Shown: positions 17,153-27,022, counted from the first letter of the stretch. The stretch: 64,000 bases of DNA from Streptomyces sp. NBC_00271 (GCF_036178845.1 NZ_CP108070.1:10292001-10356000); one strand, 5' to 3'. Notes: generated by a model not told the origin, from the letters alone. Program-made: numbers and translations.

Positions 17153-18907
17153 TCAGCCCGCCGTCGCGAGGAACTGGGTCGCGGCCAGCTCCGCGTAGAG
17201 CGGGTCCCCGGCCACCAGTTCCCGGTGGGTGCCCACGGCACGTACGCGGCCCGCGTCCATGACGACGATACGGTCGGCCATCGTCACGGTGGACAGCCGG
17301 TGCGCGACCACCAGGACCGTGGTCGTACGGGCCACATCGGCGACCGTGTCGCGCAGCGCGGCCTCGTTCACCGCGTCGAGCTGCGAGGTCGCCTCGTCCA
17401 GGAGCAGCAGGCGGGGGTGGCGCAGCAGCGCGCGGGCGATGGCGACCCGCTGGCGTTCGCCGCCGGACAACTTGGTGCCGCGGTGCCCGACGAGCGTGTC
17501 CAGGCCGCGCGGCAGCCGGGCGACCAGCCCGTCGAGCCGGGTCGTCTTCAGTACCCGCGTGACATCGGCGTCGTCGGCCTCCGGGTTGCCCAGCAGCAGG
17601 TTGTCGCGCAGGGAGCCGGACAGGACCGGGGCGTCCTGCTCCACGTATCCGATGGCCGACCGGAGCTGGGGCAGGTCCCACTGCTCCAGGGGACGGCCGT
17701 CGACCGTGATGACGCCCGCCTCGGGGTCGTAGAACCGCTCGATCAGTGAGAACACGGTGGTCTTGCCGGCGCCGGAGGGGCCGACGAAGGCGGTCATGCC
17801 GCGGGCCGGGACGGAGAAGGTCACGCCGTGGTGGACGTACGGCAGGTCGTCGTCGTACCGGAAGCGGACGTCGTCGAAGGCGAGCGCGGCCGGCGCGGCG
17901 CCGGGGGTCGGCAGTGGAGCGGGCAGCGCGTCCGGTTCGGCGGGCAGCCGCAGCGCCTCCTGGATGCGGGCGAGCGCGGCGGCGCCGGTCTGGTACTGGG
18001 TGATCGCGCCCACGACCTGCTGGATCGGCGACATCAGATAGAAGACGTAGAGGAGGAAGGCGACCAGTGTGCCGACTTCGATCGCGCCGGTCGCGACCCG
18101 TGCGCCGCCCACCGCGAGGACCGTGATGAAGGCGATCTGCATCGCGAGACCGGCCGTGTTGCCCGCGGCCGCCGACCACTTGGCGGCCCGTACGCTCTGC
18201 CGCCAGGACTCCTCGGCCGCCGCGTGGATGGTCTGCTCCTCCCGGTGCTCGGCACCCGACGCCTTGACCGTGCGCAGCGCACCCAGGATCCGCTCCAGCG
18301 AGGCGCCCATCACGCCCACGGCGTCCTGCGCCTGCTTGCTGGCCCGGTTGATGCGGGGCACGATCACGCCGAGCACCGTGCCCGCGCACAGGATCACCCC
18401 CAGGGTGACGCCGAGCAGGACCACGTCGACCAGGCCCATCATCACCACCGTCGCCACCAGGGTGAGACCGCCGGTGCCGATGCCCACCAGCGAATCGGTG
18501 GTGACCTCGCGCAGCAGCGTGGTGTCGGAGGTGATGCGGGCCATCAGGTCGCCCGGTTCGCTGCGGTCCACGGCCGGTATCCGCAGCCGCAGCAGATACG
18601 AGGACAGGGCGCGCCGCGCGCCGAGCACCACCGACTCGGCGGTGCGCCGCAGTACGTACGAACCCAGCGCCCCCACCGCGGCGTTGGTGACCACCAGCGC
18701 CGCCATACCGATGAGCGCCCGCCCGATGGGCCGGTCGTGCGACAGGTCGTCGATGAGCCCCCGCGCCACCAGCGGCAGCACCAGACCGGTGGCGCCGGTC
18801 GTCAGCGCCAGCAACGCGCCCGCCAGCAGCGCCCATCGATGCGGTCGTACGTACCCGAGGAGCAGCCGCCAGGCGGGCGGTCCGGCGTGCGGCTCTGCGA
18901 TGCTCAC
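17153..18907 (-). CDS. ABC exporter, fused membrane and ATPase domains
   Basis: 584 residues. The type IV exporter membrane domain (about 15-310, six helices) begins [20 protein letters not shown]. The ATPase (about 340-575) has Walker [11 protein letters not shown]-loop [13 protein letters not shown], signature [16 protein letters not shown], Walker [13 protein letters not shown] and the switch His in AHRLST. It acts as a dimer exporting drugs, lipids or peptides; nothing nearby fixes the substrate. GTG 18907 is chosen because AGGAG precedes it by 5 nt. Confidence 0.93.
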   Translation of the reverse strand: MSIAEPHAGPPAWRLLLGYVRPHRWALLAGALLALTTGATGLVLPLVARGLIDDLSHDRPIGRALIGMAALVVTNAAVGALGSYVLRRTAESVVLGARRALSSYLLRLRIPAVDRSEPGDLMARITSDTTLLREVTTDSLVGIGTGGLTLVATVVMMGLVDVVLLGVTLGVILCAGTVLGVIVPRINRASKQAQDAVGVMGASLERILGALRTVKASGAEHREEQTIHAAAEESWRQSVRAAKWSAAAGNTAGLAMQIAFITVLAVGGARVATGAIEVGTLVAFLLYVFYLMSPIQQVVGAITQYQTGAAALARIQEALRLPAEPDALPAPLPTPGAAPAALAFDDVRFRYDDDLPYVHHGVTFSVPARGMTAFVGPSGAGKTTVFSLIERFYDPEAGVITVDGRPLEQWDLPQLRSAIGYVEQDAPVLSGSLRDNLLLGNPEADDADVTRVLKTTRLDGLVARLPRGLDTLVGHRGTKLSGGERQRVAIARALLRHPRLLLLDEATSQLDAVNEAALRDTVADVARTTTVLVVAHRLSTVTMADRIVVMDAGRVRAVGTHRELVAGDPLYAELAATQFLATAG

Positions 18908-19102
18908 GGTGCTCCTAGCGGGAGTTCGGTGCGGAGCATTCAGGCTACGTCGGCGCGGCCCCCGGAGGGGAACGGGCCACCCGGTGGCAGGGGCGGCCTC
19001 GCCCGCCTCACCAGGGGCGCAGCCCTGTGCGGTAGGCCAGGTCCGAGCGTTCAGGGAGCGAATCTCCCACACCTTTCCGGAATCCTCACCGGTTCTCCCC
19101 CG

Positions 19103-19131
19103 TTGACACCCCGCGCCCGCCCTCCTAGGGT
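19103..19131 (+). promoter_or_regulatory. Strong vegetative promoter TTGACA-N17-TAGGGT
   Basis: TTGACA at 19103-19108 and TAGGGT at 19126-19131 with ideal 17-nt spacing. The predicted start near 19138 coincides with a palindrome. The first supported gene downstream is the sugar-binding lipoprotein 578 nt away. Confidence 0.7.
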
Positions 19132-19138
19132 CACGCCT

Positions 19139-19151
19139 ACGTTCCGAACGT
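19139..19151. promoter_or_regulatory. Palindrome ACGTTC-C-GAACGT at the transcription start
   Basis: A perfect 6-bp inverted repeat around one base. A related TTTCGAACGG follows at about 19160. Its place at the start point suggests a repressor site, for example ROK or LacI type. Confidence 0.55.
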
Positions 19152-19715
19152 GTGACGACATTTCGAACGGTTGAAAGGCAACTGGCCCGTGCATCACCGG
19201 AGTTGGAACACGTGTGGACGTAACCCCGCGGCGCAGCCCGATATGCGTTCAGGTGCACACCGGCAGAGGGGTCACCCCCGTCAGCAAGACCCGGATGCCT
19301 GGGCGACGACGCGTCGATCGGCGATCCGCGAGGCGCCGAGGCTCCTGAATCCCCACTCCACAATGTTGCGGAGAACCTGACCGTCGGTCACCTCGTCAGG
19401 GAATACTGGTGGCTCACTCCCATGGAGATGCGCACCAAAGACCCCCGACGACCTCGGCGGTCGCGTGCGCATCTGCAAGGTCGCCGAGCCGATCCGCCGC
19501 GGCGCACCGCTTCACCTCACGTTCGGGCTGTTCAGGGCGCCCGGGATCCACCCGTACGGCACCCATACGCGGGGACCTCACTCTGGGCGCGGCACGGCAC
19601 CGACTCGCGCTCGACCGGCTCGTCGGCCGCTCGGCTCGCTCAACCGCCTCCTCCTCACCGATATCTGATACGCCGTCATCTTTCTCAACGACGAGAAGAA
19701 CAAGGAACGATCACC
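19152..19715. other. 564 nt with no supported gene before chvE
   Basis: Several short open frames exist, but none has a domain, and codon bias shifts between frames. It may be a long leader or the remains of a deleted gene, such as the regulator usually found beside such sugar operons. Confidence 0.4.
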
Positions 19716-20804
19716 ATGCGCAATCGCAGAGCCGCCCTCGCCGCCATCGCCGGAACTGCCTCCGTCGCCCTCACCATGTCCGCCTGCGGCGGCGAGAACA
19801 GCACGGGCAGCTCCAAGGGCGGCACGATCGGCATCGCCATGCCGACCCAGGCTTCCGAGCGCTGGATCACCGACGGCAAGAGCGTCGTCAAGGACCTGCA
19901 GGCCAATGGGTACAAGACCAAGCTGGTCTACGGCGAGAACGAACCGGCGACCCAGGTCTCGCAGATCCAGAACCTGATCACGCAGGGCGTCAGCGCGCTG
20001 ATCATCGCGGCCATCGACAACAAGTCGCTGAACAAGGTGCTCCAGCAGGCCGCCGACGCGAACATCCCGGTGATCTCCTACGACCGGCTCATCCTCGGCA
20101 CCAAGAACGTCACCTACTACGCCTCCTTCGACAACGAGCAGGTCGGTCGGCTCCAGGCCCGCTTCATCATCGACAAGCTCGGTCTTGAGCAGGGCAAGGG
20201 CCCGTTCAACATCGAGCTGTTCGCCGGCTCCAGCGACGACAACAACACCAAGTACTTCTTCAGTGGCGCGTTGCACCTTTTGCAGCCGTTCCTGGACAGC
20301 AAGCAACTGGTCGTCCAGTCCGGCCAGACCGCGCTCAACCAGGTCACCACCCTGCGCTGGGACGGTGCCACCGCGCAGAAGCGCATGAACAGCATCCTCG
20401 CCACGTCGTACAAGACCAAGACGGTGGACGCGGTCCTGTCGCCGTACGACGGCATATCCATCGGCGTCCTGGCGGCGCTGAGGTCGGACGACTACGGCTC
20501 AATCAGCAAGCCCCTCCCGGTCATCACGGGACAGGACGCCGAACTGGCCTCGGTCAAGTCGATCCTTGCGGGTCAGCAGGCGCAGACCGTCTACAAGGAC
20601 AGTCGACTGCTCGCCGATGTCGCCGCAAACATGGTCGACGACGTGCTCAACAAAAGGAAGCCGCAGCTCAACGACACCAGGACCTATGACAACGGCGCCA
20701 AGGTCGTGCCCGCCTACCTGCTGCAGCCCATCAGCGTCGACAAGACCAATTACGACAGCGTTCTGGTCGCGGGCGGCTACTACACCGACGCCGAGCTCAA
20801 GTAG
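19716..20804 (+). CDS. chvE: ChvE-like multiple-sugar ABC transporter substrate-binding lipoprotein
   Basis: 362 residues. A lipoprotein signal ends in the lipobox TMSAC (Cys about 23). The two-lobed periplasmic-binding fold of the ribose/xylose class follows: IGIAMPTQASERWITDGKS, GVSALIIAAIDN, IPVISYDRLI, and SPYDGISIGVLAAL. ChvE proteins bind pentoses and hexoses such as glucose, galactose and xylose. AAGGAA precedes ATG 19716. The partner ATPase and permease genes normally directly downstream are missing; a TetR relic and terminator come next. It must borrow a transporter from elsewhere or be non-functional. Confidence 0.88.
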   Translation: MRNRRAALAAIAGTASVALTMSACGGENSTGSSKGGTIGIAMPTQASERWITDGKSVVKDLQANGYKTKLVYGENEPATQVSQIQNLITQGVSALIIAAIDNKSLNKVLQQAADANIPVISYDRLILGTKNVTYYASFDNEQVGRLQARFIIDKLGLEQGKGPFNIELFAGSSDDNNTKYFFSGALHLLQPFLDSKQLVVQSGQTALNQVTTLRWDGATAQKRMNSILATSYKTKTVDAVLSPYDGISIGVLAALRSDDYGSISKPLPVITGQDAELASVKSILAGQQAQTVYKDSRLLADVAANMVDDVLNKRKPQLNDTRTYDNGAKVVPAYLLQPISVDKTNYDSVLVAGGYYTDAELK

Positions 20805-20825
20805 CCGAACAGCCATGGCCTGTTC

Positions 20826-21010
20826 ATGCCGCGGCCTCGGCGCCGTAGCGCAGGCCGCCGAAGAGGTGCCTGGGCCGTCTGGGAACGGGCGTTGTCGAAG
20901 TGTCGGTAGAGCGTGCCGACCGCGACCCCCGCCCCCGGGCGATCTCCTCCACGTGGATGATGGAGAGAGTCTCGTATGCGCTCCGCCTGACCTGGACCGG
21001 CCTTTGCCCT
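20826..21010 (-). pseudogene. TetR-family regulator remnant (frameshifted)
   Basis: On the minus strand one frame gives ETLSIIHVEEIARG and the neighbouring frame continues GAGVAVGTLYRHFDNARSQ, together the typical TetR helix-turn-helix. A frameshift lies at about 20935, and almost all of the ligand-binding domain is gone. Confidence 0.6.
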
Positions 21011-21021
21011 GGCGACACGTA

Positions 21022-21051
21022 GGGGGCATGGACCACCATGTCCATGCCCCC
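21022..21051. terminator. Bidirectional hairpin terminator
   Basis: A perfect 12-bp stem GGGGGCATGGAC/GTCCATGCCCCC with a 6-nt loop, between chvE (with the TetR relic) and the convergent secreted hydrolase. Confidence 0.8.
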
Positions 21052-21066
21052 CATACGCAGGACGGT

Positions 21067-23847
21067 CTACTGCGGTGCGTCCACCACCGTGCCCGTCAGC
21101 ACGGGATGGTCGGGAAGCGGTTCGGCGTTGTCGTCGGTCAGCGCGAGGCGTAGCGACTCGGCCGGCTCGGCCAGTTGGTCCTTCACCGTCGGCACGGTGA
21201 AGTCGGCGGTGGTGGTCCCGGCCGGGATGTCCGTCCCCACCCACAGGTTCGCCAGGGAGAGGGCGCGCTCCGGGTCGGGGAGCTCACCGGCGTGGTCCGT
21301 CAGCCATTGCGGGTCCACGTCCTTGGTGGACAGCTCGGCGCCCTCGGTGACCGGAAGCAACCGCATCGGCTGCAGGATGTCCACCTCGGCGGGCTCGGAG
21401 AGCGAGATCCGCCACGTCAGCGTCCCTCCCTCGGTCACCCGGTCCGTGACCGGCGTCAGGGTGACCGCGGGCGCGGGGTCGTCGTTCGCCGCGGTGACCC
21501 CGCCCCGGTACGAGCCGATGACGGCGCCGCGCACGGCCTTCGCGACGACGTCGTACTGCTCGTCGTAGCCGAAGCGCGTGTCGCCCTTCACCTTCACGGG
21601 CACGTCGATGGGGGCGCTGCCCGGCCGTACCGTGACCAGCTTGTCCTCGGCCTGTCCGGTGTCCGGGTCGAGGACGGAGAAGCGGACCTTGCCGCTGCCG
21701 TGCCCGGAGACCTGGACCGGGATGTGGTAAGTGAGGGTGCCCGAGTCGCCCTCCTTGACGGTGAGTCGACCGATGTCGACGCGCGGCAGCGACGCGGCAC
21801 TGGCCGCCGGGGTACCGGGGGCCCAGCCCCAGGCATCCATCAGCCAGGCCTGTCCGGACGGCGAACGCGGGGTCAGTTCAAGGGACTTGACGTGCCTCAG
21901 GTCGAGGCCGGCGCGGATGGCCGCGGTCAGCGGGACGCGCAGCTCGCGCGCCCAGTACGAGGAGGTGCGCTCGGTGCCGGGCAGCCCGTCGACCTTGACC
22001 TGGCCGAGCTCGGCGCGGTGGCCGGAGGAGTCGGTCACGGCCACGTCCAGTGGGGTGCCGGTCGTGTTCGGCGGCACGAACACGCGAAGCGCAAGGCTCT
22101 TGGCGCCCGAGAGGGACACCGGAGCGGCGGGACGGACCTTTGTCGTCGCGCCCGGCGCCGACCACTTCAGCGCGACCGCGCCGCGGCCGGCCTCCTTCTC
22201 CGTCCACCACCGAGCGAAGTGCGGCGACCTCCCCGCGGCGTCGGGGTCGAGACATGCCACGGCCGGGTCGGGGTCGAGCGCCGAGCACAGCCTGCCGCCG
22301 GTCACCTTCACCGGGGCGTCGGGCAGGAAGCCGCCCGTGCGGCGGGCGCCGACCGCGTGGGTCAGCACGCGGGCCGGGTCGGCCGAGGGGGCGCGCCGAC
22401 CCGAGCCGTCGAGCAGCGGACGCACCCGGTCGTCGCCGGCGACGAACAGCCGCGCCGCGGCGGCGATGTAGGTGGCGCCGGCCTGGTGCTGCTGGTCGGC
22501 GGTCAGCCGGGTGCGGGCGCTCGTGGAGCACACCGGGTCGGGCCGCTGTTCCGGGTCGTCCCAGAAGTCGTCGAAGGAGGGTGCCTCGGACTTGCCCGGC
22601 GTCCACTCGGTGTTGAAGAAGTTGTGGTTGGCGCCGACCACGTAGACGGCGCTGTGCAGGGCGGTGCCCCGGCTGACCCCGCGCGTCCCATCGACGTACA
22701 CCTCGCCCTGGAGGTCGGAGACGTCACCGTCGCAGCCGGGGAGGATCGTCGTGGACGGCACGTCGGCCACCGGATTCTGGCCGAAGATCGTCGGTCCGAT
22801 GAGGACGGTCCCGCGGATCTTCCAGCGCACCGGGCCCCGGTAGCCGTCCTGCGCGGCGGGCGGCGGGTAGAGGCTGTCCATGGCGGCCCGGTTGACTCCC
22901 TCGCCGCCGCGCGAGTGGCCGACGAGCAGCACCCGGGACAGGTCGGCCTCGGCCGCGTCGGGCACGGCCGCCGGGGCGGTGCCCGGGTGGGCGGCCCAGT
23001 CGGCCCACTTGGCGAGGTGCTGTCGCACCAGTGAGGAGCGCGCCTGCGCACCGCCGTCCTCGACGTCCCCGTCCTGGCCGTTGATGCCGTTCGCCGAGAT
23101 CGACACCGTCACATAGCCCTGGGAGGCCAGCAGCTTCTGGTCCTTCAGGTAGCCCTTGTGGCTCGGGATCGGCCGGGTGCCGGCCGAGCAGGGCCACTCG
23201 AGGGTCACGTCGTCCTCGGACCCGCCCGGCTTGAAGCAGGTGGGGTGGCGGCCGTGGAGGAAGAGGGCGAGCGGTCGCCTGCCGGTGGCGCCGGTGGGTG
23301 CGACGACGACGGCCTGCATCTCGACCGGCTGGGCGAAGCCGGGGAGCTTCACCGGGTCGAGGCGGTACTCGCCGGTGACCGTGCGGTACCCGCCCGGCCT
23401 GCCCGGGTCCACGGAGTTCGCCGGGAGCGGGGCCGGGGGCTGCGCGGCCTTCAGGGAATTCTTCGGTTTCTTGCCGGTGTTGTCGGCAGGCGCGTCCAAC
23501 CGGCGCCCGGCCGCCAGGACTTGAAGGTCCCTGAGCGGGGTGGCTCCGCGGAGAGCGAGCCGGAACGTGTGGCCGTCCTTGGCCGCCTTCGGTATGCCGA
23601 GCAGTCGGCCGGCCGAGCGGAACTCGACACGGGCGTCGCCCACGGGTACGGCCCTGTCCGACCGCCAGACCAGCTCACGCGCGAGGCCCTTTCCGGTGAC
23701 GCGCCAGCCCGGTGGCAGCGCGCTGTCCGCCTTCTGCGTCAACGGCTCTGCCTTGGCGGGATGTTGGGCCTGGGCCAGTCCCGGTGTGCCCGCCAGGGCC
23801 GCGAGAACGGCCACGGCGGTGACCGCTATTCGCCGGGTACGGTTCAA
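21067..23847 (-). CDS. Large secreted alpha/beta-hydrolase with C-terminal Calx-beta-like domains
   Basis: 926 residues. A signal peptide (about 1-27) is followed by an N-terminal beta-rich part, then an alpha/beta-hydrolase with oxyanion region LFLHGRHPTC and nucleophile elbow VGHSRGGEG. Carbohydrate-binding-like and Calx-beta-like beta-sandwiches (GDSGTLTYHIPVQV, EGGTLTWRISLSEPAEV) form the C-terminal third. Probably an exported esterase or lipase; substrate unknown. The TTG at 23847 is preferred because a strong GAGGAGGGG lies just upstream; a GTG at 23862 has no ribosome site. No membrane anchor or sortase motif. Confidence 0.8.
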   Translation of the reverse strand: MNRTRRIAVTAVAVLAALAGTPGLAQAQHPAKAEPLTQKADSALPPGWRVTGKGLARELVWRSDRAVPVGDARVEFRSAGRLLGIPKAAKDGHTFRLALRGATPLRDLQVLAAGRRLDAPADNTGKKPKNSLKAAQPPAPLPANSVDPGRPGGYRTVTGEYRLDPVKLPGFAQPVEMQAVVVAPTGATGRRPLALFLHGRHPTCFKPGGSEDDVTLEWPCSAGTRPIPSHKGYLKDQKLLASQGYVTVSISANGINGQDGDVEDGGAQARSSLVRQHLAKWADWAAHPGTAPAAVPDAAEADLSRVLLVGHSRGGEGVNRAAMDSLYPPPAAQDGYRGPVRWKIRGTVLIGPTIFGQNPVADVPSTTILPGCDGDVSDLQGEVYVDGTRGVSRGTALHSAVYVVGANHNFFNTEWTPGKSEAPSFDDFWDDPEQRPDPVCSTSARTRLTADQQHQAGATYIAAAARLFVAGDDRVRPLLDGSGRRAPSADPARVLTHAVGARRTGGFLPDAPVKVTGGRLCSALDPDPAVACLDPDAAGRSPHFARWWTEKEAGRGAVALKWSAPGATTKVRPAAPVSLSGAKSLALRVFVPPNTTGTPLDVAVTDSSGHRAELGQVKVDGLPGTERTSSYWARELRVPLTAAIRAGLDLRHVKSLELTPRSPSGQAWLMDAWGWAPGTPAASAASLPRVDIGRLTVKEGDSGTLTYHIPVQVSGHGSGKVRFSVLDPDTGQAEDKLVTVRPGSAPIDVPVKVKGDTRFGYDEQYDVVAKAVRGAVIGSYRGGVTAANDDPAPAVTLTPVTDRVTEGGTLTWRISLSEPAEVDILQPMRLLPVTEGAELSTKDVDPQWLTDHAGELPDPERALSLANLWVGTDIPAGTTTADFTVPTVKDQLAEPAESLRLALTDDNAEPLPDHPVLTGTVVDAPQ

Positions 23848-24465
23848 GGATCCCCTCCTCACACTTCGAGCGCGGGCGCCCCGCCGATACCGGGGGCCCC
23901 TCGCGCCTCGAAGGAAGCGAATCGGGACCTGTGGGTTGCCTGTGCCGGGGAAGTGTGCCCGCGCAGGACAAGAATCGGGTCACCGGGACTCCCCGCGCGG
24001 ACGCCGGAAATAGCCCCTCCATGGGCCGAACTCCCCTTCTCCGCAAGGCCGTCGTCGACACCGGCCACCGCGCCCGCATCCTCGACACCATCCGGGGCAC
24101 CGGCGACTCCCTCACCGTCGCCCTTGCCCACCGCCTCCATCCTGGCCGCGTGCGGAACGCGTACCGCTCCTCGCCGTTCTTCGTGACGGACGGATGGAAG
24201 ACACCGGGACGGTGGCCGGCGCCTCGTCCTCCCACGGCATGGTGCGGTTGCCGGGGAAACGAGTGCGCGAGTCCCACAAGGTCGTCGGCGCGTTCAGCAC
24301 GGCGTTGTCGGGGGGCACCGATACGACCGGGCGGTTCGGCCGGATCCACTGACTTCACGAGGGGTGTGGCCAGCAGTTCCCGGCCCCGCTCCGGGGTGAT
24401 CAAGGGGCCGAGGAGCGGGTCGGCGCGCAGGCCGACCGGCGCGAGGTGCTCGGGGCCGATCGGGC
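23848..24465. other. 618 nt with no intact gene; degraded coding character
   Basis: Minus-strand fragments with protein-like composition appear in different frames (for example LGPLITPERGRELLATPLVKSVDPAEP near 24400, and NAPTTLWDSRTRFPGNRTMPW near 24260), broken by stops and frameshifts. The family was not recognised. Confidence 0.4.
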
Positions 24466-24780
24466 GTCACTCGGGCAGCGCGGCGCGCACAATACGCCGG
24501 GCGTCCCCGTCACCCCAGCGTGCCGGCTCCCGTGCCTCTTCCACGGCACGGATGAACGGGCCTTTGGCGGCGTAGCGGAAGGTGCCGCCCCCCACCTGCC
24601 GCAGGACCTCGTCCGCCGCGTCGCGCACCTCGTCGGAGGCGCGTCGGCCGTGAGCCTCGGGAAATACACCATGCAGGTCTCCCCGAGCAGCCGGCGGAAC
24701 GCGTTGACGAACTCCGCCCCACACGCTCCGAGCGGCTCGACGCGTACCGTTCCGGAGGACTCGCGTGACTCGTGCGGTTC
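24466..24780 (-). pseudogene. Remnant of an unidentified gene, frameshifted
   Basis: Two minus-strand frames join at about 24650: EFVNAFRRLLGETCMVYFPRLTADAP and then SDEVRDAADEVLRQVGGGTFRYAAKGPFIRAVEEA, running to a stop at 24466. Both have strong GC third-position bias. No start codon region remains. Confidence 0.45.
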
Positions 24781-24816
24781 GGGTCCGCACGGATGGTGCC
24801 TCGGGTACGACGGACG

Positions 24817-25053
24817 TCAGCCGCTGATGATCAGGGTGAGCCCGTAGACGGCGACCGCCAGGCACGCGCCGAAGCACAGCGCCGCTGCCACGGTGGCCGT
24901 CCGGTAGGCGCCGCGGGAGCGTTCTCCGCCGTGGCCTGCGCCGTCGGCACGGGGCTGGGCGGCGACACCGAGGGAGAACAACACGACCGTGAGCAGCGTG
25001 ATCCCGAGGCTCACACCGACCACGCCACCGAGGGCGGCCCAGTGGATGTCCAT
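24817..25053 (-). CDS. Small membrane protein after the Pit transporter
   Basis: 78 residues with two hydrophobic helices (about 8-30 and 51-75) joined by a short Gly/Arg loop. A strong AAAGGAGG precedes ATG 25053. It follows the Pit-type phosphate transporter gene by 64 nt on the same strand, a pairing common in Streptomyces, so it may be an accessory subunit. No known domain. Confidence 0.75.
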   Translation of the reverse strand: MDIHWAALGGVVGVSLGITLLTVVLFSLGVAAQPRADGAGHGGERSRGAYRTATVAAALCFGACLAVAVYGLTLIISG

Positions 25054-25117
25054 CGCCGCGCCTCCTTTCGCTGCCGGACGGGACGGGGTGGGTCAGGATG
25101 GGACGTTCGGTCGGCTC

Positions 25118-26257
25118 TCACGCCGCAGGCTGTTCCACGCATTCGGCCGGCCGGGCGGGCAGTTCGTTGACGTTGTCCGGAGTCACGGGCCGGTGGCGCG
25201 ACAGGGCCCAGAACCCGGCTGCCGCCGCGGCCGCGACGGCGGCCACCAGGGCCACGCCCGCGGTGCCGTGACCGGCGGTCCAGGCCGCCGCGCCGCCGAC
25301 GGCCGCCGCCGCCGGCAGCGTGAGCAGCCAGGACAGTGCGATGCGCCCGGCCACGCCCCACCGCACCTGGGCCAGCCTGCGGCCCAGGCCCGCGCCCAGG
25401 ATGCTGCCGGTGCACACCTGCGTGGTCGACAGCGGGAATCCCATGTGGGACGAAGCGAGAATCACGGCCGTCGCGCTGGTCTCGGCCGCGAAGCCCTGCG
25501 GCGCCTCGATGTCGGTGAGCCCCTTGCCCATGGTGCGGATGATGCGCCACCCGCCCGTGTACGTGCCGAGCGCGATCGCCATTCCGGAGAGGAGTACCAC
25601 CCACCAGGGCGGCGCGGAGTCGTGGGCGAGCGCCCCGGTGGAGATGAGGGCCAGGGTGATGACCCCCATGGTCTTCTGCGCGTCGTTGGTGCCGTGGGCC
25701 AGCGCCACCAGCGACGCCGAACCGACCTGCCCCCGGCGGAATCCCCGCCGCGCCTGGTCGGGGGCCGTCCGCCGGGTGATGACGTACGCGAAGTAGGTCG
25801 CCAGCAGGGCCACGACACAGGCGACGAGCGGCGAGACGACGGCGGGGATCAGGATCTTCTCGACGATTGCTCCGAACTGCACCGCGGATGCGCCGGCGCC
25901 CACCCACACCGCGCCGATCAGCCCGCCGAACAGCGCGTGCGACGAACTCGACGGCAGCCCGGCGAGCCAGGTCAGCAGGTTCCACAGGAGAGCGCCGACC
26001 AGCCCGGCGAAGATCATCACCAGGGAGACCTTGGCATCGTCCACGATGCCGCCGGAGATGGTCTTGGCAACCTCCGTGGACAGGAACGCGCCCGCCAGAT
26101 TCAGTGCTCCCGCGACGGCGACGGCCACGCGCGGTCTCAGGGCCCCGGTGGCGATCGACGTCGCCATCGAGTTGGCCGTGTCGTGGAACCCGTTGGTGAA
26201 GTCGAACGCCAGGGCCGTCAGGACGACCACGACGAGGAGGAACGAGACGGTACCCAC
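25118..26257 (-). CDS. pit: Low-affinity inorganic phosphate transporter, Pit family
   Basis: 379 residues, about ten membrane helices. The duplicated PD001131-like signatures are present: DFTNGFHDTANSMATS near the N-terminus and ALAHGTNDAQKTMG in the second half. Imports metal-phosphate by proton symport. GTG 26257 follows CGGAGG at 7 nt. It is co-directional with a small membrane protein. The DUF47 regulator seen beside some Streptomyces pit genes is absent, so this resembles the pitH2-type arrangement. Confidence 0.93.
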   Translation of the reverse strand: MGTVSFLLVVVVLTALAFDFTNGFHDTANSMATSIATGALRPRVAVAVAGALNLAGAFLSTEVAKTISGGIVDDAKVSLVMIFAGLVGALLWNLLTWLAGLPSSSSHALFGGLIGAVWVGAGASAVQFGAIVEKILIPAVVSPLVACVVALLATYFAYVITRRTAPDQARRGFRRGQVGSASLVALAHGTNDAQKTMGVITLALISTGALAHDSAPPWWVVLLSGMAIALGTYTGGWRIIRTMGKGLTDIEAPQGFAAETSATAVILASSHMGFPLSTTQVCTGSILGAGLGRRLAQVRWGVAGRIALSWLLTLPAAAAVGGAAAWTAGHGTAGVALVAAVAAAAAAGFWALSRHRPVTPDNVNELPARPAECVEQPAA

Positions 26258-26344
26258 GGGGGGACCTCCGAAGAACAGGACGGCCCCCACGTCCGCCGTG
26301 CCGTCCCCCGCCCCGGACGTGTTCCACGCTAGGCGGCTCCTCCC

Positions 26345-26394
26345 GGGCCCGCGACCGGGGGCCCGGGACCGGGGGCCCGGCTGGGGGCCCGGCT
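26345..26394. repeat. Four imperfect copies of GGGGGCCCGG
   Basis: A GGGCCCGCGACC unit is followed by three GGGGGCCCGG units at 12-14 bp spacing, about 90 nt upstream of the pit start codon. G-runs and palindromic GGGCCC cores could form hairpins or G-quadruplexes. Confidence 0.55.
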
Positions 26395-26429
26395 CACGGC
26401 GGCCCCGGCGCCGCTCACGCGGTCGCCGA

Positions 26430-26831
26430 CGGCCGGTCGTCGGGCGAAGCGTCGTCACCCTCCCGATCAGCGCGAGTTCGGCCGCCGCGCCGTACGTCCG
26501 TCGCCGCCCCGCCCGATCTCCAGGGCACGGCCTCGACGAGGTGGGGCCGCCGGTCCTGGACGCCGTGGCCCACGGCGACCGGGTGTACCTCCACATGTGC
26601 CACTCGTCCGAGCCGCGCGCGGCGACCGGCGGCTTCGGGGTCGTCCGTGAGGAGCCGGCCGGTGTAGTGCTCGCCATCGGCGCGACCCTCGCCCCGGTGC
26701 CGCGCGCCACCGGGGGTGCCACCGCGGGGCAGGATCTCGCGGACGTCGTGCTCGTCGAGCCCTACCCGCGTGGTACCTCCGCCCAGCACGTCGCCGAGGC
26801 GCTCGTCCCTGTCCGGAGCCGCCCGTCCTGA
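26430..26831 (+). pseudogene. 5'-truncated gene of unknown family
   Basis: An open frame with strong GC third-position bias ends at TGA 26829-26831 and reads HGLDEVGPPVLDAVAHGDRV and GVVREEPAGVVLAIGATLAP. No ATG, GTG or TTG with a ribosome site opens it, and the frame loses its coding character upstream of about 26430, suggesting loss of the N-terminus. No family recognised. Confidence 0.45.
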
Positions 26832-27022
26832 TCCCGTGAACCGCCCTCGTCTTCGCCCTGCCCGACGGCTGATTGCCTACCAGGCAACGAGTGAGGGTTC
26901 GGTAACTCCCCTTTGTTCCGGATGAATTGATCCGGCAACCCATGCTGGCTGAAGTGGTCCTCACAAGCAGCGCCGAGGTGCCACCACCTCTACGCCTCCT
27001 CTATGCCTCGCTGGAGGATTTC

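Noticed and set aside
19171..19668. Short frames upstream of chvE as a regulator gene
   Set aside because: None shows a helix-turn-helix or other motif, and codon bias switches between frames.
24018..24575. A 186-codon plus-strand frame in the degraded region
   Set aside because: It becomes Arg/Ser/Pro-rich after about 60 codons and conflicts with better minus-strand fragments.
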